A DNA stretch of 64,000 nt from Lysobacter sp. TY2-98 (GTDB lineage: Bacteria > Pseudomonadota > Gammaproteobacteria > Xanthomonadales > Xanthomonadaceae), in the NCBI RefSeq assembly GCF_003367355.1, contig NZ_CP031413.1, forward strand, positions 806,001 to 870,000, written 5' to 3'. Shown here one piece after another: positions 1 to 9,743 of this stretch; the stretch's first letter is position 1; every line of letters begins with the position of its first letter. The notes under the pieces are model-generated. The model was not told the DNA's origin. It did not search any database and saw only the letters and a program-made list of their open reading frames with translations. Made by a program: the position numbers and the translations under genes.

Positions 1-1060
1 CCGACAACGGGTACTGGCCGGCGTTGAGCGCCTTGGAATAGGTCTCCATGTCCGGCGGATCGATGCTCTCGAAGCCCGGGTAGTCGATGATCGACAGCAC
101 GCCGTTCGCGCGCAGGCCGGCCTGGATGGAGTCGACGAGAAGCAGACCGCCGTGCGACTTCGTCAGCTCGCGTGCGGCGTCATAGAACGCGCGCGGCACG
201 CTGCGGCCCGGGTCGCCTTCGCCCATCACCGGCTCGAGGAACATCGCCTCGATGAACCAGTCGTTCGCGTCCGCATCGGCGAACGCGCGACGCAGCGCGT
301 CGACGTCGTACGGCTCGACCGTGATCACCGAATCCTCGCCACGGAAGCTGGCGAGGTGCTGCACGTAGGTCTTGCGCGACGAATCGGAGTACAGCGCCGG
401 GCGTTCGGTACGGCCGTGGAAGCTGCCCTTGACGACGAGGCGCTTGATGGTGCGGCCGGCATGGCGCGCACCGGGGTCCGTCATCAGCTTCGCGTTCGCA
501 TCAGCGATGCGCGAGGCCAGCGACACCGATTCCGAACCGGAGTTGAGGCAGAAGAAGCGCTCGTACGGGCAGCCGTTCGCCAGGCCGATCACACCGCGGA
601 TGGCGCGGTCGAAACGACGCTGCGCGAGCGACGGCGTCATGATGTTGGCCATCACCTGCGGCTTGGCCATCGCGTCGATCACCGCCTGAGGCGCGTGACC
701 GAAACCGAGCATGCCGTAGCCGCCAGAGTCATGGAGCACGGCGCCCTTGAGCGTGACCACCCACGGACCGCGCGCGACCAGCGCGACGTACGGATTCACC
801 GCGTCGTCGGGATAGAAGTTGACGTAGCCCGCCTGCACCGCGTGGATCTGCGCGTCCTCGTCGAGGTCGAGCAGGTCGGCGGCGTCCGCCTTCACCGCAT
901 CGAACTCCCGTGCCGCGGCTTCGAGCGCTTCGCGCAGGTCGGGGTGCGAGGCGGCGAAGCGTTCGATCGTCGCGTCGTCGAGCCCCACGGTCCGGCGGGT
1001 TCCGCCGCGGGCGCGCAGCGGCGCGAGGAGGGCGACGGCGTTCGGTGCGGGGTTCGACAT
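1..1060 (-). CDS. class III (PLP-dependent) aminotransferase, 3' part missing
   Basis: Fold-type I, class III PLP aminotransferase cut by the window edge; about 353 N-terminal residues are present. The start is ATG at 1060 with AGGAG about 8 bases upstream. Visible features are a Gly-rich GYGMLGFGH stretch, the cofactor-phosphate region NSGSESVSLA, the pyridine-binding Asp in LLLVDSIQAG, and YSKALNAGQYPLS near residue 341, whose Lys is the likely Schiff-base residue. Typical family members have VDEIQTG where this one has VDSIQAG, so it belongs to an off-centre subgroup. The substrate cannot be told from sequence; acetylornithine, 4-aminobutyrate or lysine-type donors are all possible. It is divergent from queA across a 189-base gap. 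Confidence 0.85.
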   Translation of the reverse strand, partial: MSNPAPNAVALLAPLRARGGTRRTVGLDDATIERFAASHPDLREALEAAAREFDAVKADAADLLDLDEDAQIHAVQAGYVNFYPDDAVNPYVALVARGPWVVTLKGAVLHDSGGYGMLGFGHAPQAVIDAMAKPQVMANIMTPSLAQRRFDRAIRGVIGLANGCPYERFFCLNSGSESVSLASRIADANAKLMTDPGARHAGRTIKRLVVKGSFHGRTERPALYSDSSRKTYVQHLASFRGEDSVITVEPYDVDALRRAFADADANDWFIEAMFLEPVMGEGDPGRSVPRAFYDAARELTKSHGGLLLVDSIQAGLRANGVLSIIDYPGFESIDPPDMETYSKALNAGQYPLS

Positions 1061-1249
1061 GACAGCGGCTCCTGGGTCCTGACGACAACTGGAAAACGCG
1101 GGAAAGACGCGGGCGCGGAAGCGCGCGCGAGGCGTTTTCCGTTTCCATTCAAAAGGTTGCGGCCATGCTAACACGCGGTTTTTGCGCCGATAACCCCCGC
1201 CGCGCCGGTACACTACGCGGCCGTCCGCGCCGCGGATGAACGGCCGACG

Positions 1250-2308
1250 ATGGTCCCCGTCCGCGTGAAGAAGTCCGACTTCGACTACGAACTTCCGCCC
1301 GAGCTGATCGCCCAGGCGCCGCTGCCCGAGCGCTCGGCCAGCCGCCTGCTGGTGGTGCCGCCGGGGGACGTGCCGTTCGAGGATCGCGTGTTCCGCGACC
1401 TGCCGAACCTGCTGCGCGTCGGCGATCTGCTCGTCTTCAACGACACCCGCGTGATTCCCGCCCGCCTGTTCGGCCAGAAGGCCACGGGCGGGCGCGTCGA
1501 GATCATGATCGAGCGCCTGCTGGGCGGTGACCGCGCACGCGCGCAGCTCGGGGTGAGCAAGTCGCCGAAGGCGGGCGCCGAAATCGAACTCGATGCCGGC
1601 GGCGTCGCGCGCGTGCTCGGCCGCGAGGGCGGGTTCTACGACTTGCAGTTCGAGGTCAACGAGCCGCTCGAATCGTGGCTGTTGCACGCCGGACGCCTGC
1701 CGTTGCCACCGTACATCCAGCGCGAGCCGGGGCAGGACGATGCGGAGCGCTACCAGACCGTGTTCGCGAAGGAGGTCGGCGCCGTCGCCGCGCCGACCGC
1801 AGGCCTGCACTTCGACGAGGCGCTGCTCGACCAACTGCGCGCGATGGGCGTCGAGTTCGGTCACGTCACGCTGCACGTCGGCGCCGGTACGTTCCAGCCG
1901 GTGCGCGTCGACGATCTGAGCGAACACGTGATGCACAGCGAATGGATCAACGTCGGCGCGTCGCTGGTCGAGCAGATCCGCCGCACGCGCGAGGCGGGTG
2001 GTCGCGTCATCGGGGTCGGCACGACGGTCGTTCGCGCGCTCGAGAGCGCGACGCGTCGCGATGAGAACGGCATGGCCGAAATCGTGCCGTTCGCGGGCGA
2101 GACGCAGCTCTTCATCCTGCCGGGCTATCGCATCACCAGCGTCGACGCGATGGTGACCAACTTCCACCTGCCGCAGAGCACGCTGCTGATGATGGTGTCG
2201 GCCTTCGTCGGCCGCACGCGCATCTTCGACGCCTACCGTCATGCGATCCACGCGCGGTATCGCTTCTTTTCCTACGGCGACGCGATGCTGCTGTGGGGTC
2301 GCGACTGA
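1250..2308 (+). CDS. queA: S-adenosylmethionine:tRNA ribosyltransferase-isomerase QueA
   Basis: Transfers and isomerises the ribosyl part of AdoMet onto 7-aminomethyl-7-deazaguanine in tRNA, giving epoxyqueuosine at wobble position 34. The product is 352 residues, the usual length. It carries the family signatures DFDYELPPELIAQ, FNDTRVIPARL, VGAVAAPTAGLHF, LHVGAGTFQPV and TNFHLPQSTLLM. The ATG at 1250 is used here; a GTG at 1265 (giving VKKSDFDYELP) matches the short N-terminus of known QueA proteins better and is a real alternative. tgt follows after 90 bases, so the two steps of queuosine insertion are encoded together. Confidence 0.97.
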   Translation: MVPVRVKKSDFDYELPPELIAQAPLPERSASRLLVVPPGDVPFEDRVFRDLPNLLRVGDLLVFNDTRVIPARLFGQKATGGRVEIMIERLLGGDRARAQLGVSKSPKAGAEIELDAGGVARVLGREGGFYDLQFEVNEPLESWLLHAGRLPLPPYIQREPGQDDAERYQTVFAKEVGAVAAPTAGLHFDEALLDQLRAMGVEFGHVTLHVGAGTFQPVRVDDLSEHVMHSEWINVGASLVEQIRRTREAGGRVIGVGTTVVRALESATRRDENGMAEIVPFAGETQLFILPGYRITSVDAMVTNFHLPQSTLLMMVSAFVGRTRIFDAYRHAIHARYRFFSYGDAMLLWGRD

Positions 2309-2347
2309 CATCCCGGCGCAATACCCCCACGCACCGCAACGCGCTGA

Positions 2348-3535
<1,188 letters not shown>

Positions 3536-3564
3536 ACAGGTCGGTCGGGAGCCGGCAGGGCACG

Positions 3565-3573
3565 TGGCATAAT
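3565..3573 (+). promoter_or_regulatory. possible extended -10 box for yajC-secD-secF
   Basis: TGGCATAAT lies 27 bases before the yajC start, in the gap after tgt. It reads as a TGn extended -10 element with CATAAT. I see no convincing -35 hexamer. Such a promoter would let the Sec accessory genes be expressed apart from queA-tgt. Confidence 0.35.
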
Positions 3574-3600
3574 CCCGGGTCGCTTTCGCCGGAACCACCC

Positions 3601-3945
3601 ATGTCCATGCTCGATTTCGTGATTCCCGCCGCCCACGCCCAGGCTACGGGCGCCGCCCCCGGCGGTGCTTCCGGTGTACTCGGCTTCCTGCCGATCCTGA
3701 TCGTCGTGTTCGTCATGTACTTCCTGATGATCCGCCCGCAGATGAAGCGCGCGAAGGAACATCGCGGCATGCTCGACAAGCTCGCCAAGGGCGATGAAGT
3801 GCTGGCCGCCGGCGGTCTCGCCGGCACCGTGACCGACATCGGCGAGAACTTCGTCACGATCGAAGTGGCCGACGGCGTGCGCGTTCGCGTGCAGAAGTCC
3901 GCGATCGGCAACGTCCTGCCCAAGGGCACGCTCAAGGCGGCCTGA
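3601..3945 (+). CDS. yajC: Sec translocon accessory subunit YajC
   Basis: Small inner-membrane partner of SecDF in the Sec holotranslocon. The start at 3601 gives 114 residues, the normal size. A short Ala-rich N-terminus is followed by one membrane helix (about residues 25-45, LPILIVVFVMYFLMI), the family signature MIRPQMKRAKEH, and a basic cytoplasmic domain with GDEVLAAGGLAGTVTDIGE. It is encoded 65 bases after tgt and 73 bases before secD. Further upstream in-frame codons lie inside tgt and are not supported. Confidence 0.97.
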   Translation: MSMLDFVIPAAHAQATGAAPGGASGVLGFLPILIVVFVMYFLMIRPQMKRAKEHRGMLDKLAKGDEVLAAGGLAGTVTDIGENFVTIEVADGVRVRVQKSAIGNVLPKGTLKAA

Positions 3946-3960
3946 GCCGCGACGACTTGA

Positions 3961-4010
3961 AGGCGGCTCCGGCCGCCCTTACACGCTTTGGACGCGGCGG
4001 GGAGCCGCCT
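3961..4010 (+). promoter_or_regulatory. alternative hairpins in the yajC-secD gap, possible translation switch
   Basis: The segment 3962-3970 can pair in two exclusive ways. Locally, GGCGGC (3962-3967) pairs with GCCGCC (3972-3977) around a TCCG loop. Over a longer range, 3961-3970 pairs perfectly with 4001-4010 (10 bp). The long-range form buries the purine-rich GGAG at 4001-4004, which precedes the secD ATG at 4019 by 14 bases. I infer possible control of secD translation; no experiment or comparison backs this. Confidence 0.35.
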
Positions 4011-4018
4011 GGACTTCG

Positions 4019-5881
4019 ATGCTGACCTACCCGCGCTGGAAATACGCCCTCGCCGTCATCCTGCTGCTGTTGAGCGCGCTGTACGCGCTGCCCAACGTGT
4101 TCCCGCAGGATCCCTCCGTCCAGATCACCGCCAACCGTGGGGGCGTGATCGACAACGCGCTCCGCACCCGCGTCAGCGGCCTGCTCGCGCAGGCGGGCAC
4201 GCCGGCCAAGGACATCGAGATCAAGAACGGCAGCATGCTCGTTCGTTTCGCGAACCCGGACCAGCAGGTCAAGGCCGCGGACATGATTCGCGATCCGCTG
4301 GGCAACGACTACGTCGTCGCGCTGAACCTTGCTTCGACCGCGCCGGAGTGGCTCGCCAACATCGGCGCCAAGCCGATGACGCTGGGTCTCGACCTGCAGG
4401 GCGGCGTGCATTTCATGATGCAGGTCGACCAGAAGGCGGCGATGGACAAGCGCCTCGACGCGCTGGCCGAAGACGTGCGCGTGCAGCTGCGCGACGCCGG
4501 CATCCGCTACGAGTCGGTCGAGCGTCGTCCGGACGGCAGCGTCGTCGCCACGCTGGCACCGCAGGACGTCGCCCGTGCGCAGCAGCTCGTGCTGAAGAGC
4601 CAGCCGACGGCGGACATCACCACCGCGGGCAGCACGATGACCGTGCGCATCAATGCCGCGGAACAGCAGCGCCTCGCACTCGAAGCCGTCGAGCAGAACG
4701 TCAGCACGCTGCGTAATCGAATCAACGCCATCGGCGTCGGCGAGCCGATCATCCAGCGCCAGGGCACCGACCGCATCGTCGTCGAGCTGCCGGGCGTGCA
4801 GGACACCGCGCAGGCCAAGCGCATCATCGGCGCGACCGCGACGCTCGAATACCGCGCGGTCATCGAAGGTGATGCCGCCGATGCGGTGCGCACCGGCGCC
4901 GTGCCGCCGGAGGCGCGCGTCTACTACCGCCGTGCGCAGACGCCGAACGGCCCGCGTGCACCGGTGCTGCTCAGCAAGCGCGTGATCACCTCGGGCGACC
5001 AGCTCGTCGGCGCCACTGCCACCACCGATCCGCAGTCGGGCACCCCGGCGGTGAGCATCCGACTGAACAGCGTCGGCGGCCAGCGCATGTTCGACTTCAC
5101 CAGCGAGAACGTCGGCAAGCCGATGGCGGTGGTGTACATCGAGCGCGTGCCGGAAGTGAAGATGGTGGACGGCAAGGAAGTCCGCACCACGCGCGTCAAC
5201 GAGGAAGTGATCTCGGTCGCGACCATCCAGGGCGTGTTCGGCAAGGAGTTCCAGACCACCGGCCTGTCGAGCTCGAACGAAGCCTCGGACCTCGCGCTGC
5301 TGCTGCGATCGGGTTCGCTCGCTGCGCCGATGGACTTCGTCGAAGAGCGCATCGTCGGCCCGAGCCTCGGTCGCCAGAACGTCGAGCGCGGCCTCACCGC
5401 CGTCGGCGCGTCGTTCGCGTTCACGCTCGTGTTCTTCCTCGTCTACTACCGCATGTTCGGCATCATCACGAGCCTCGCGCTGCTGATGAACCTGCTGATG
5501 GTGGTCGCCATCCTGTCGGTGTTCGGCGCGACGTTGAGCCTGCCGGGCCTTGCCGGTGTCGCCCTGACGGTCGGCATGTCGGTCGACGCGAACGTGCTCA
5601 TCAACGAACGAATCCGTGAGGAATTGCGACTCGGATTGCCACCGCAGACGGCGATCTCGGAAGGCTACGAGCGTGCGAAGGGCACGATCGCCGACGCCAA
5701 CCTGACGACGATCCTCGCCGGCCTCGCGCTGTTCGCGTTCGGCACCGGCCCGATCAAGGGCTTCGCCGTGACGCTCATCGTCGGCATCCTGACCTCGATG
5801 TACACCGCGGTTTCGGTGTCGCGTGCGATTGCGACGCTGATCTACGGCCGTCGCCGCAAGCTGCAGTCGATCGCGATCTAA
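4019..5881 (+). CDS. secD: protein translocase subunit SecD
   Basis: RND-type membrane protein that, with SecF, uses the proton gradient to pull exported proteins out of the SecYEG channel. At 620 residues it has the usual plan: an N-terminal membrane helix (about 10-28), a large periplasmic region with the P1 signature MTLGLDLQGGVHF near residue 122, and a C-terminal block of five helices from about residue 460. In that block GMSVDANVLINERIREE near residue 522 carries the conserved Asp. secF follows 14 bases later. Confidence 0.98.
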   Translation: MLTYPRWKYALAVILLLLSALYALPNVFPQDPSVQITANRGGVIDNALRTRVSGLLAQAGTPAKDIEIKNGSMLVRFANPDQQVKAADMIRDPLGNDYVVALNLASTAPEWLANIGAKPMTLGLDLQGGVHFMMQVDQKAAMDKRLDALAEDVRVQLRDAGIRYESVERRPDGSVVATLAPQDVARAQQLVLKSQPTADITTAGSTMTVRINAAEQQRLALEAVEQNVSTLRNRINAIGVGEPIIQRQGTDRIVVELPGVQDTAQAKRIIGATATLEYRAVIEGDAADAVRTGAVPPEARVYYRRAQTPNGPRAPVLLSKRVITSGDQLVGATATTDPQSGTPAVSIRLNSVGGQRMFDFTSENVGKPMAVVYIERVPEVKMVDGKEVRTTRVNEEVISVATIQGVFGKEFQTTGLSSSNEASDLALLLRSGSLAAPMDFVEERIVGPSLGRQNVERGLTAVGASFAFTLVFFLVYYRMFGIITSLALLMNLLMVVAILSVFGATLSLPGLAGVALTVGMSVDANVLINERIREELRLGLPPQTAISEGYERAKGTIADANLTTILAGLALFAFGTGPIKGFAVTLIVGILTSMYTAVSVSRAIATLIYGRRRKLQSIAI

Positions 5882-5895
5882 GGGACGACATTTCC

Positions 5896-6861
5896 ATGAA
5901 GCCTTTCAATGTTTTCCCGTACGACAGCAACGTCGACTTCATGCGCCTGCGGTGGGTCTCGCTGACCATCGCCGGCCTGCTGATGCTGGCCTCGTTCGGC
6001 GCGATGATCTTCCACGCGTCGCAGGGCGGGCTCGACAAGACGTTCAACTTCGCGCTCGATTTCACCGGCGGTTCGGTGGTGGAACTGCGCTTCGACCAGC
6101 CTGTCGACACCGACCAGGTGCGTAGCCGCCTCGACGCTGCGGGCTTCCACGGTGCGCAGGTGCAGGGCCTCGGTACCAGTCGCGAGCTGATGGTCCGCCT
6201 TCAGGCGGAAGGCGGCCAGGCCAAGGACCGCACGGCCGCGGCAGTGGTCCAGGCGGCGAGTGCGCCGGGCAACGCCGCACACGTCGTGCGCAGCGACTTT
6301 GTGGGCCCGCAGGTCGGCAAGGAACTCGCGTGGAAGTCGCTGTACGCCTTCATCTTCGTGCTCGCGGGCCTACTGATCTACATCTCGTTCCGGTTCGAGT
6401 TGAAGTTCGCGCTGGGCGCGATCATCGCGACCGTGCACGACGTCAGCATCGTTGCCGGCTGGTTCGCGATCACGCGCCACGAATTCGACCTTACGGTGCT
6501 CGCGGGCCTTCTCGCGGTCATGGGTTTTTCGATCAACGACACCATCGTCGTCTTCGACCGCGTGCGCGAGAACTTCCGCAGCATGCGCGCCACGCCGCGC
6601 GAGATCATGAACAAGGCGATCAACCAGACGCTGTCGCGCACGGTGATCGTGTCGTTCGTGGCGTTCCTGTCGATGCTGGCGCTGTACCTGTTCGGTGGCG
6701 CGTCGCTGCGCGGCCTGGCCGAAGCGCAGATCATCGGCACCGTGATCGGTACGCTGTCGTCGATCTTCATCGCCTGCCCGCTGCTGCTGTGGTTCGGCGT
6801 AAGCAAGCAGGACCTGATGCCGAAGGCCAAGGACGAGGCGGCGCTCGCACGTCGCCCCTGA
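5896..6861 (+). CDS. secF: protein translocase subunit SecF
   Basis: Partner of SecD in the Sec export machinery. It has 321 residues. One N-terminal membrane helix (about 20-38) precedes a short periplasmic domain beginning FALDFTGGSVVELRF. A C-terminal bundle of five helices carries GFSINDTIVVFDRVRENF near residue 215, the SecF version of the conserved proton-path segment. It ends the operon, with an intrinsic terminator 20 bases after the stop codon. Confidence 0.98.
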   Translation: MKPFNVFPYDSNVDFMRLRWVSLTIAGLLMLASFGAMIFHASQGGLDKTFNFALDFTGGSVVELRFDQPVDTDQVRSRLDAAGFHGAQVQGLGTSRELMVRLQAEGGQAKDRTAAAVVQAASAPGNAAHVVRSDFVGPQVGKELAWKSLYAFIFVLAGLLIYISFRFELKFALGAIIATVHDVSIVAGWFAITRHEFDLTVLAGLLAVMGFSINDTIVVFDRVRENFRSMRATPREIMNKAINQTLSRTVIVSFVAFLSMLALYLFGGASLRGLAEAQIIGTVIGTLSSIFIACPLLLWFGVSKQDLMPKAKDEAALARRP

Positions 6862-6880
6862 CCGCGATCGACGGATCACG

Positions 6881-6910
6881 AAAAGGGCCGCAGCGATGCG
6901 GCCCTTTTTT
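6881..6910 (+). terminator. intrinsic terminator of the secDF operon
   Basis: A perfect 12-bp stem (6881-6892 with 6897-6908) closes a GCGA tetraloop and runs into a T tract. It lies just after the secF stop and reads well on the plus strand. Confidence 0.9.
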
Positions 6911-6974
6911 GTTTTGCCTATGTTCCGATTGGCCCGACGCGGACCAATCAACTTCAGTGAAATCGAAGGCAAAC

Positions 6975-7000
6975 AAAAGGCCGCATCGCTGCGGCCTTTT
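6975..7000 (-). terminator. intrinsic terminator of suhB
   Basis: An 11-bp stem (6975-6985 with 6990-7000) has a TCGC loop, which is GCGA on the minus strand, the direction of suhB. T tracts flank it. It is nearly the reverse complement of the secF terminator 65 bases away. Confidence 0.85.
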
Positions 7001-7022
7001 GGTTTTTGAACATGCGCGAAGA

Positions 7023-7856
7023 TTACGCCGCGTCGAATGCGGTCGCGTAACCCGAGTCGACGATGCGCTTCTGCAATTCGTCGCAGACCTTGAGGTTGCC
7101 GGCTACCAGCGGACGACCCACCAGCCCGCGATTGTCCATCGGACCCGTCGCGCGACCCCGGTAGTCGACGACCTTGCCGCCGGCCTCGCGCACCATCAGC
7201 ACGCCGGCAGCGATGTCCCACGGCTTCACGCCGGCCTCGAAGTAGCCGTCCGCGCGCCCGCAGGCGACATAGGCGAGATCGAGCGCGGCCGAGCCGGTGC
7301 GGCGGATGTCCTCGGCGTGCAGCAGCAGGCCGTCGATGCACTTGAGCTGTGCGCTGGCGGTCGCGCGCTCGCGCGGCGGGAATCCCGTGATCAGCATCGC
7401 GCCTTCGAGATCCTTGCGGTCGGCGACGCGGACGCGCTTGTCGTTGAGCACCGTGCCTGCGCCGCGACTCGCGGCGAAGATCTCGTTGCGCAGCGGGTCG
7501 AAGATGACGCCGTGGATCGGCTCGCCGTTCTCCACCAGCGCGATCGACACGCAGAAATGCGGGATGCCGCGCAGGTAGTTGCTGGTGCCGTCGAGGGGAT
7601 CGATCACCCACGTATAGCGTGCCCGCGCGCCGGTGTTCAGCGGACCGCTTTCCTCGCCGAGGATGGCGTAGTCGGGGGTCGCGCGACGGAATTCCTTGAT
7701 GATTTCCTTCTCGGCCAGCGAGTCGACTTCGCTGGCGAAGTCCATGCGACCCTTCTCGACGACGTTCAGTGCGTCGAGCTTGTGCATGTGGCGGAGCAGC
7801 ACGTTGCCGGCGGCGCGCGCGGCCTTGATCATCAAGGTGATGGCGGGTTTCTGCAT
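7023..7856 (-). CDS. suhB: inositol monophosphatase family protein SuhB
   Basis: Mg-dependent phosphatase of the inositol monophosphatase family. In E. coli the homologue also acts with the Nus factors in rRNA transcription. The start at 7856 ([14 protein letters not shown]) gives 277 residues, the usual length; the open frame extends upstream but that part is unlike the family. Metal-binding motifs are visible: ILGEESG near residue 67, [15 protein letters not shown] near 85, and the C-terminal [15 protein letters not shown] near 213. It is divergent from trmJ. Confidence 0.95.
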   Translation of the reverse strand: MQKPAITLMIKAARAAGNVLLRHMHKLDALNVVEKGRMDFASEVDSLAEKEIIKEFRRATPDYAILGEESGPLNTGARARYTWVIDPLDGTSNYLRGIPHFCVSIALVENGEPIHGVIFDPLRNEIFAASRGAGTVLNDKRVRVADRKDLEGAMLITGFPPRERATASAQLKCIDGLLLHAEDIRRTGSAALDLAYVACGRADGYFEAGVKPWDIAAGVLMVREAGGKVVDYRGRATGPMDNRGLVGRPLVAGNLKVCDELQKRIVDSGYATAFDAA

Positions 7857-7921
7857 GGGGATGTCCGGGCGCGCGGCCGTGGAAAAGAGCGATCCCGCCA
7901 TCGACGGCGGGGCGCGAAGCT

Positions 7922-7927
7922 TACCAT
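7922..7927 (+). promoter_or_regulatory. possible -10 box placing trmJ on a leaderless mRNA
   Basis: TACCAT ends 7 bases before the trmJ ATG at 7935, so transcription from it would begin at or next to the A of the start codon. No Shine-Dalgarno sequence is visible there. Confidence 0.3.
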
Positions 7928-7934
7928 TGCGGGC

Positions 7935-8708
7935 ATGACCTCCGATTTCATGACGCTCGCCGCCGACCGCATCCGCATCGTGCTGGTGGGGACGCAACAT
8001 CCCGGCAACATCGGTTCCGCGGCCCGCGCGATGAAGACCATGGGTCTGCGCCGGCTCGTGCTGGTCGCGCCGGAAAAAGCGCCGAATGCCGAGTCCGACG
8101 CCCTCGCGGCTGGCGCGGACGACGTGCTGGCGCAGGCCGAGCGCCATGACGACCTCGCGTCGGCGCTGGCGGGCTGCACGCACGTCATGGGCTGCACCGC
8201 CCGCAGTCGCCGCGTCGCGCTGCCCGAGCTCGACCCGCGTGAAGCGGCCGTGGCGCTGGCCGATGCGGCGATCGATGGCGACGTCGCACTCGTGTTTGGC
8301 CGCGAACGCACCGGTCTGACCAACGAGGAGCTCCACCTCTGCCACCAGGCGGTGCACATCCCCGCCAATCCGGACTACAGCTCGTTGAACCTCGCGGCCG
8401 CTGTGCAGGTGCTGGCCTACGAGGTCCGGATGGCGCTGCTGGGGCGGGCGGATTCTGAGGAAGCCGCCGGACCGGGCGATCCACGCGCCTCGCACGAGCA
8501 GCTGGAAGGCTTCTACGGGCAGTTGGCCGAAACGCTCGATGCCATCGACTTCCACAAGGGCCGCATGCCCGACAGCGCGATGCGCAAGCTGCGCCGCATC
8601 TTCAACCGGGCCGCGCTGGACGAGCGCGACGTCCGGCTGCTCCGCGGCGTGCTGGCCGATGCGCAGCGCATGGCGCGACTGGCCGGCGATCCGGGCTCGA
8701 CCTCGTAG
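7935..8708 (+). CDS. trmJ: tRNA (cytidine/uridine-2'-O-)-methyltransferase TrmJ
   Basis: SPOUT-class enzyme that methylates the ribose of nucleotide 32 in tRNA with AdoMet. The product is 257 residues. The N-terminal Rossmann-like part has [21 protein letters not shown], and the C-terminal knot motifs are [14 protein letters not shown] near residue 120 and [22 protein letters not shown] near 145. A helical C-terminal extension contains [19 protein letters not shown]. An ATG 15 bases downstream ([10 protein letters not shown]) is an alternative start. The product and its suhB neighbour are both RNA-linked. Confidence 0.95.
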   Translation: MTSDFMTLAADRIRIVLVGTQHPGNIGSAARAMKTMGLRRLVLVAPEKAPNAESDALAAGADDVLAQAERHDDLASALAGCTHVMGCTARSRRVALPELDPREAAVALADAAIDGDVALVFGRERTGLTNEELHLCHQAVHIPANPDYSSLNLAAAVQVLAYEVRMALLGRADSEEAAGPGDPRASHEQLEGFYGQLAETLDAIDFHKGRMPDSAMRKLRRIFNRAALDERDVRLLRGVLADAQRMARLAGDPGSTS

Positions 8709-8810
8709 GCGGCAGCGACCGCCGTGAAGAAAACGGCGCGGATCGCGACGGACGTCCCAAACCCGGCCGGTTTTGCTTTAGGCTCCGCGAGGGCCCTCCG
8801 GTCGTCTGCC

Positions 8811-9743
8811 TTGATCACGCGCGTTCTTCGCTACGCCTGGTTCCTGCTGCTGGCGCTTGCCGTGGCCCCCGCCTCGCTCGAGGCGGCGGGTGAGACGTCG
8901 TCGTCCGGCGTTCTCGTGCTCGGACGCGTGAGCGACGACCCCGCCCAGCACTACGACCAGCTCAAGCCGCTGCTCGACTACGTCGTGCCGCGCATGGCCG
9001 ACGTCGGCATCCGCGAAGGCCGCATCCTGATGGCGCGCGATCCGCAGCAGATGGCGAGCTACATGCGCCGCGGCCGCGTGGACTGGGTCACCGAAACCGC
9101 CGGCACCGCGATGCTGCTCAACCAGCGCGTCGGTGCACGCCCGCTGCTGCTCACCGAGCGCGACGGGGTCAGCCGCTACCGCAGCGTGTTCTTCGCCCGT
9201 CGCGATCGCGGTCTGTCGTCGCTCGACGATCTGCGCGGCCATCGCATCGCGTTCCAGCGCCCGTCATCGACGAGCGCCTATTACGTGCCGGCAGGCGAAC
9301 TGCTCGATCGCGGCATGCACCTCGAAATCCTGCTGTCGCCGGACGACCAGCCGGCTGCGGGCTCGGTTGGTTACCTGTTCGCGCGCTCCGAACTCAACAT
9401 CGCGACGTGGGTGCACAAGGGCCTGGTCGACGCGGGCGTGATGAGCAACGTCGACTGGGACAACCCGGCACGTGTGCCGTCGACGTTCCGACGCGACTTC
9501 GTGCTGATCGGCCAGACGCCGGACTACCCGCGCGCCGTGGAAGTCGTGCGCGGCGATCTCGATCCACGCATCGCCGCGCGCCTGCGCGAAGTGCTGCTCG
9601 AAGCTTCCAACGATCCGGCCGGCCGCGAAGCGCTGCTCGCGTTCTTCGGCACCACGCGTTTCCTTCCGCTCGACCCGGCGTCCGAACGCGCGCTGGCCGG
9701 CATCGGCCGCGGCGTCGCCCGCATCAAGGCGGACGTCGAATGA
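8811..9743 (+). CDS. PhnD/PhnS-like periplasmic substrate-binding protein
   Basis: Secreted binding protein of the phosphate/phosphite/phosphonate (PhnD-like) type. An N-terminal signal (about residues 1-26, hydrophobic core YAWFLLLALAVAP) precedes VLVLGRVSDDPAQHYDQLKPLLDYVV, then typical strands such as VDWVTETAGTAMLL, RSVFFARRDRG and LRGHRIAFQRPSSTSAYYVP. I chose TTG at 8811 because it begins a normal signal peptide; GTG at 8724 would add 29 non-signal residues, and a TAGGCT -10-like box sits between the two. No ABC permease or ATPase is nearby. Its stop codon overlaps the start of a GGDEF-EAL gene, so it probably senses a ligand for that protein rather than feeding a transporter. Confidence 0.8.
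   Translation: MITRVLRYAWFLLLALAVAPASLEAAGETSSSGVLVLGRVSDDPAQHYDQLKPLLDYVVPRMADVGIREGRILMARDPQQMASYMRRGRVDWVTETAGTAMLLNQRVGARPLLLTERDGVSRYRSVFFARRDRGLSSLDDLRGHRIAFQRPSSTSAYYVPAGELLDRGMHLEILLSPDDQPAAGSVGYLFARSELNIATWVHKGLVDAGVMSNVDWDNPARVPSTFRRDFVLIGQTPDYPRAVEVVRGDLDPRIAARLREVLLEASNDPAGREALLAFFGTTRFLPLDPASERALAGIGRGVARIKADVE

Noticed and set aside
6330..8708. Extended frame joining the secF region to trmJ
   Set aside because: Only the last 257 codons match TrmJ. The earlier part runs through secF, two terminators and suhB on the other strand.
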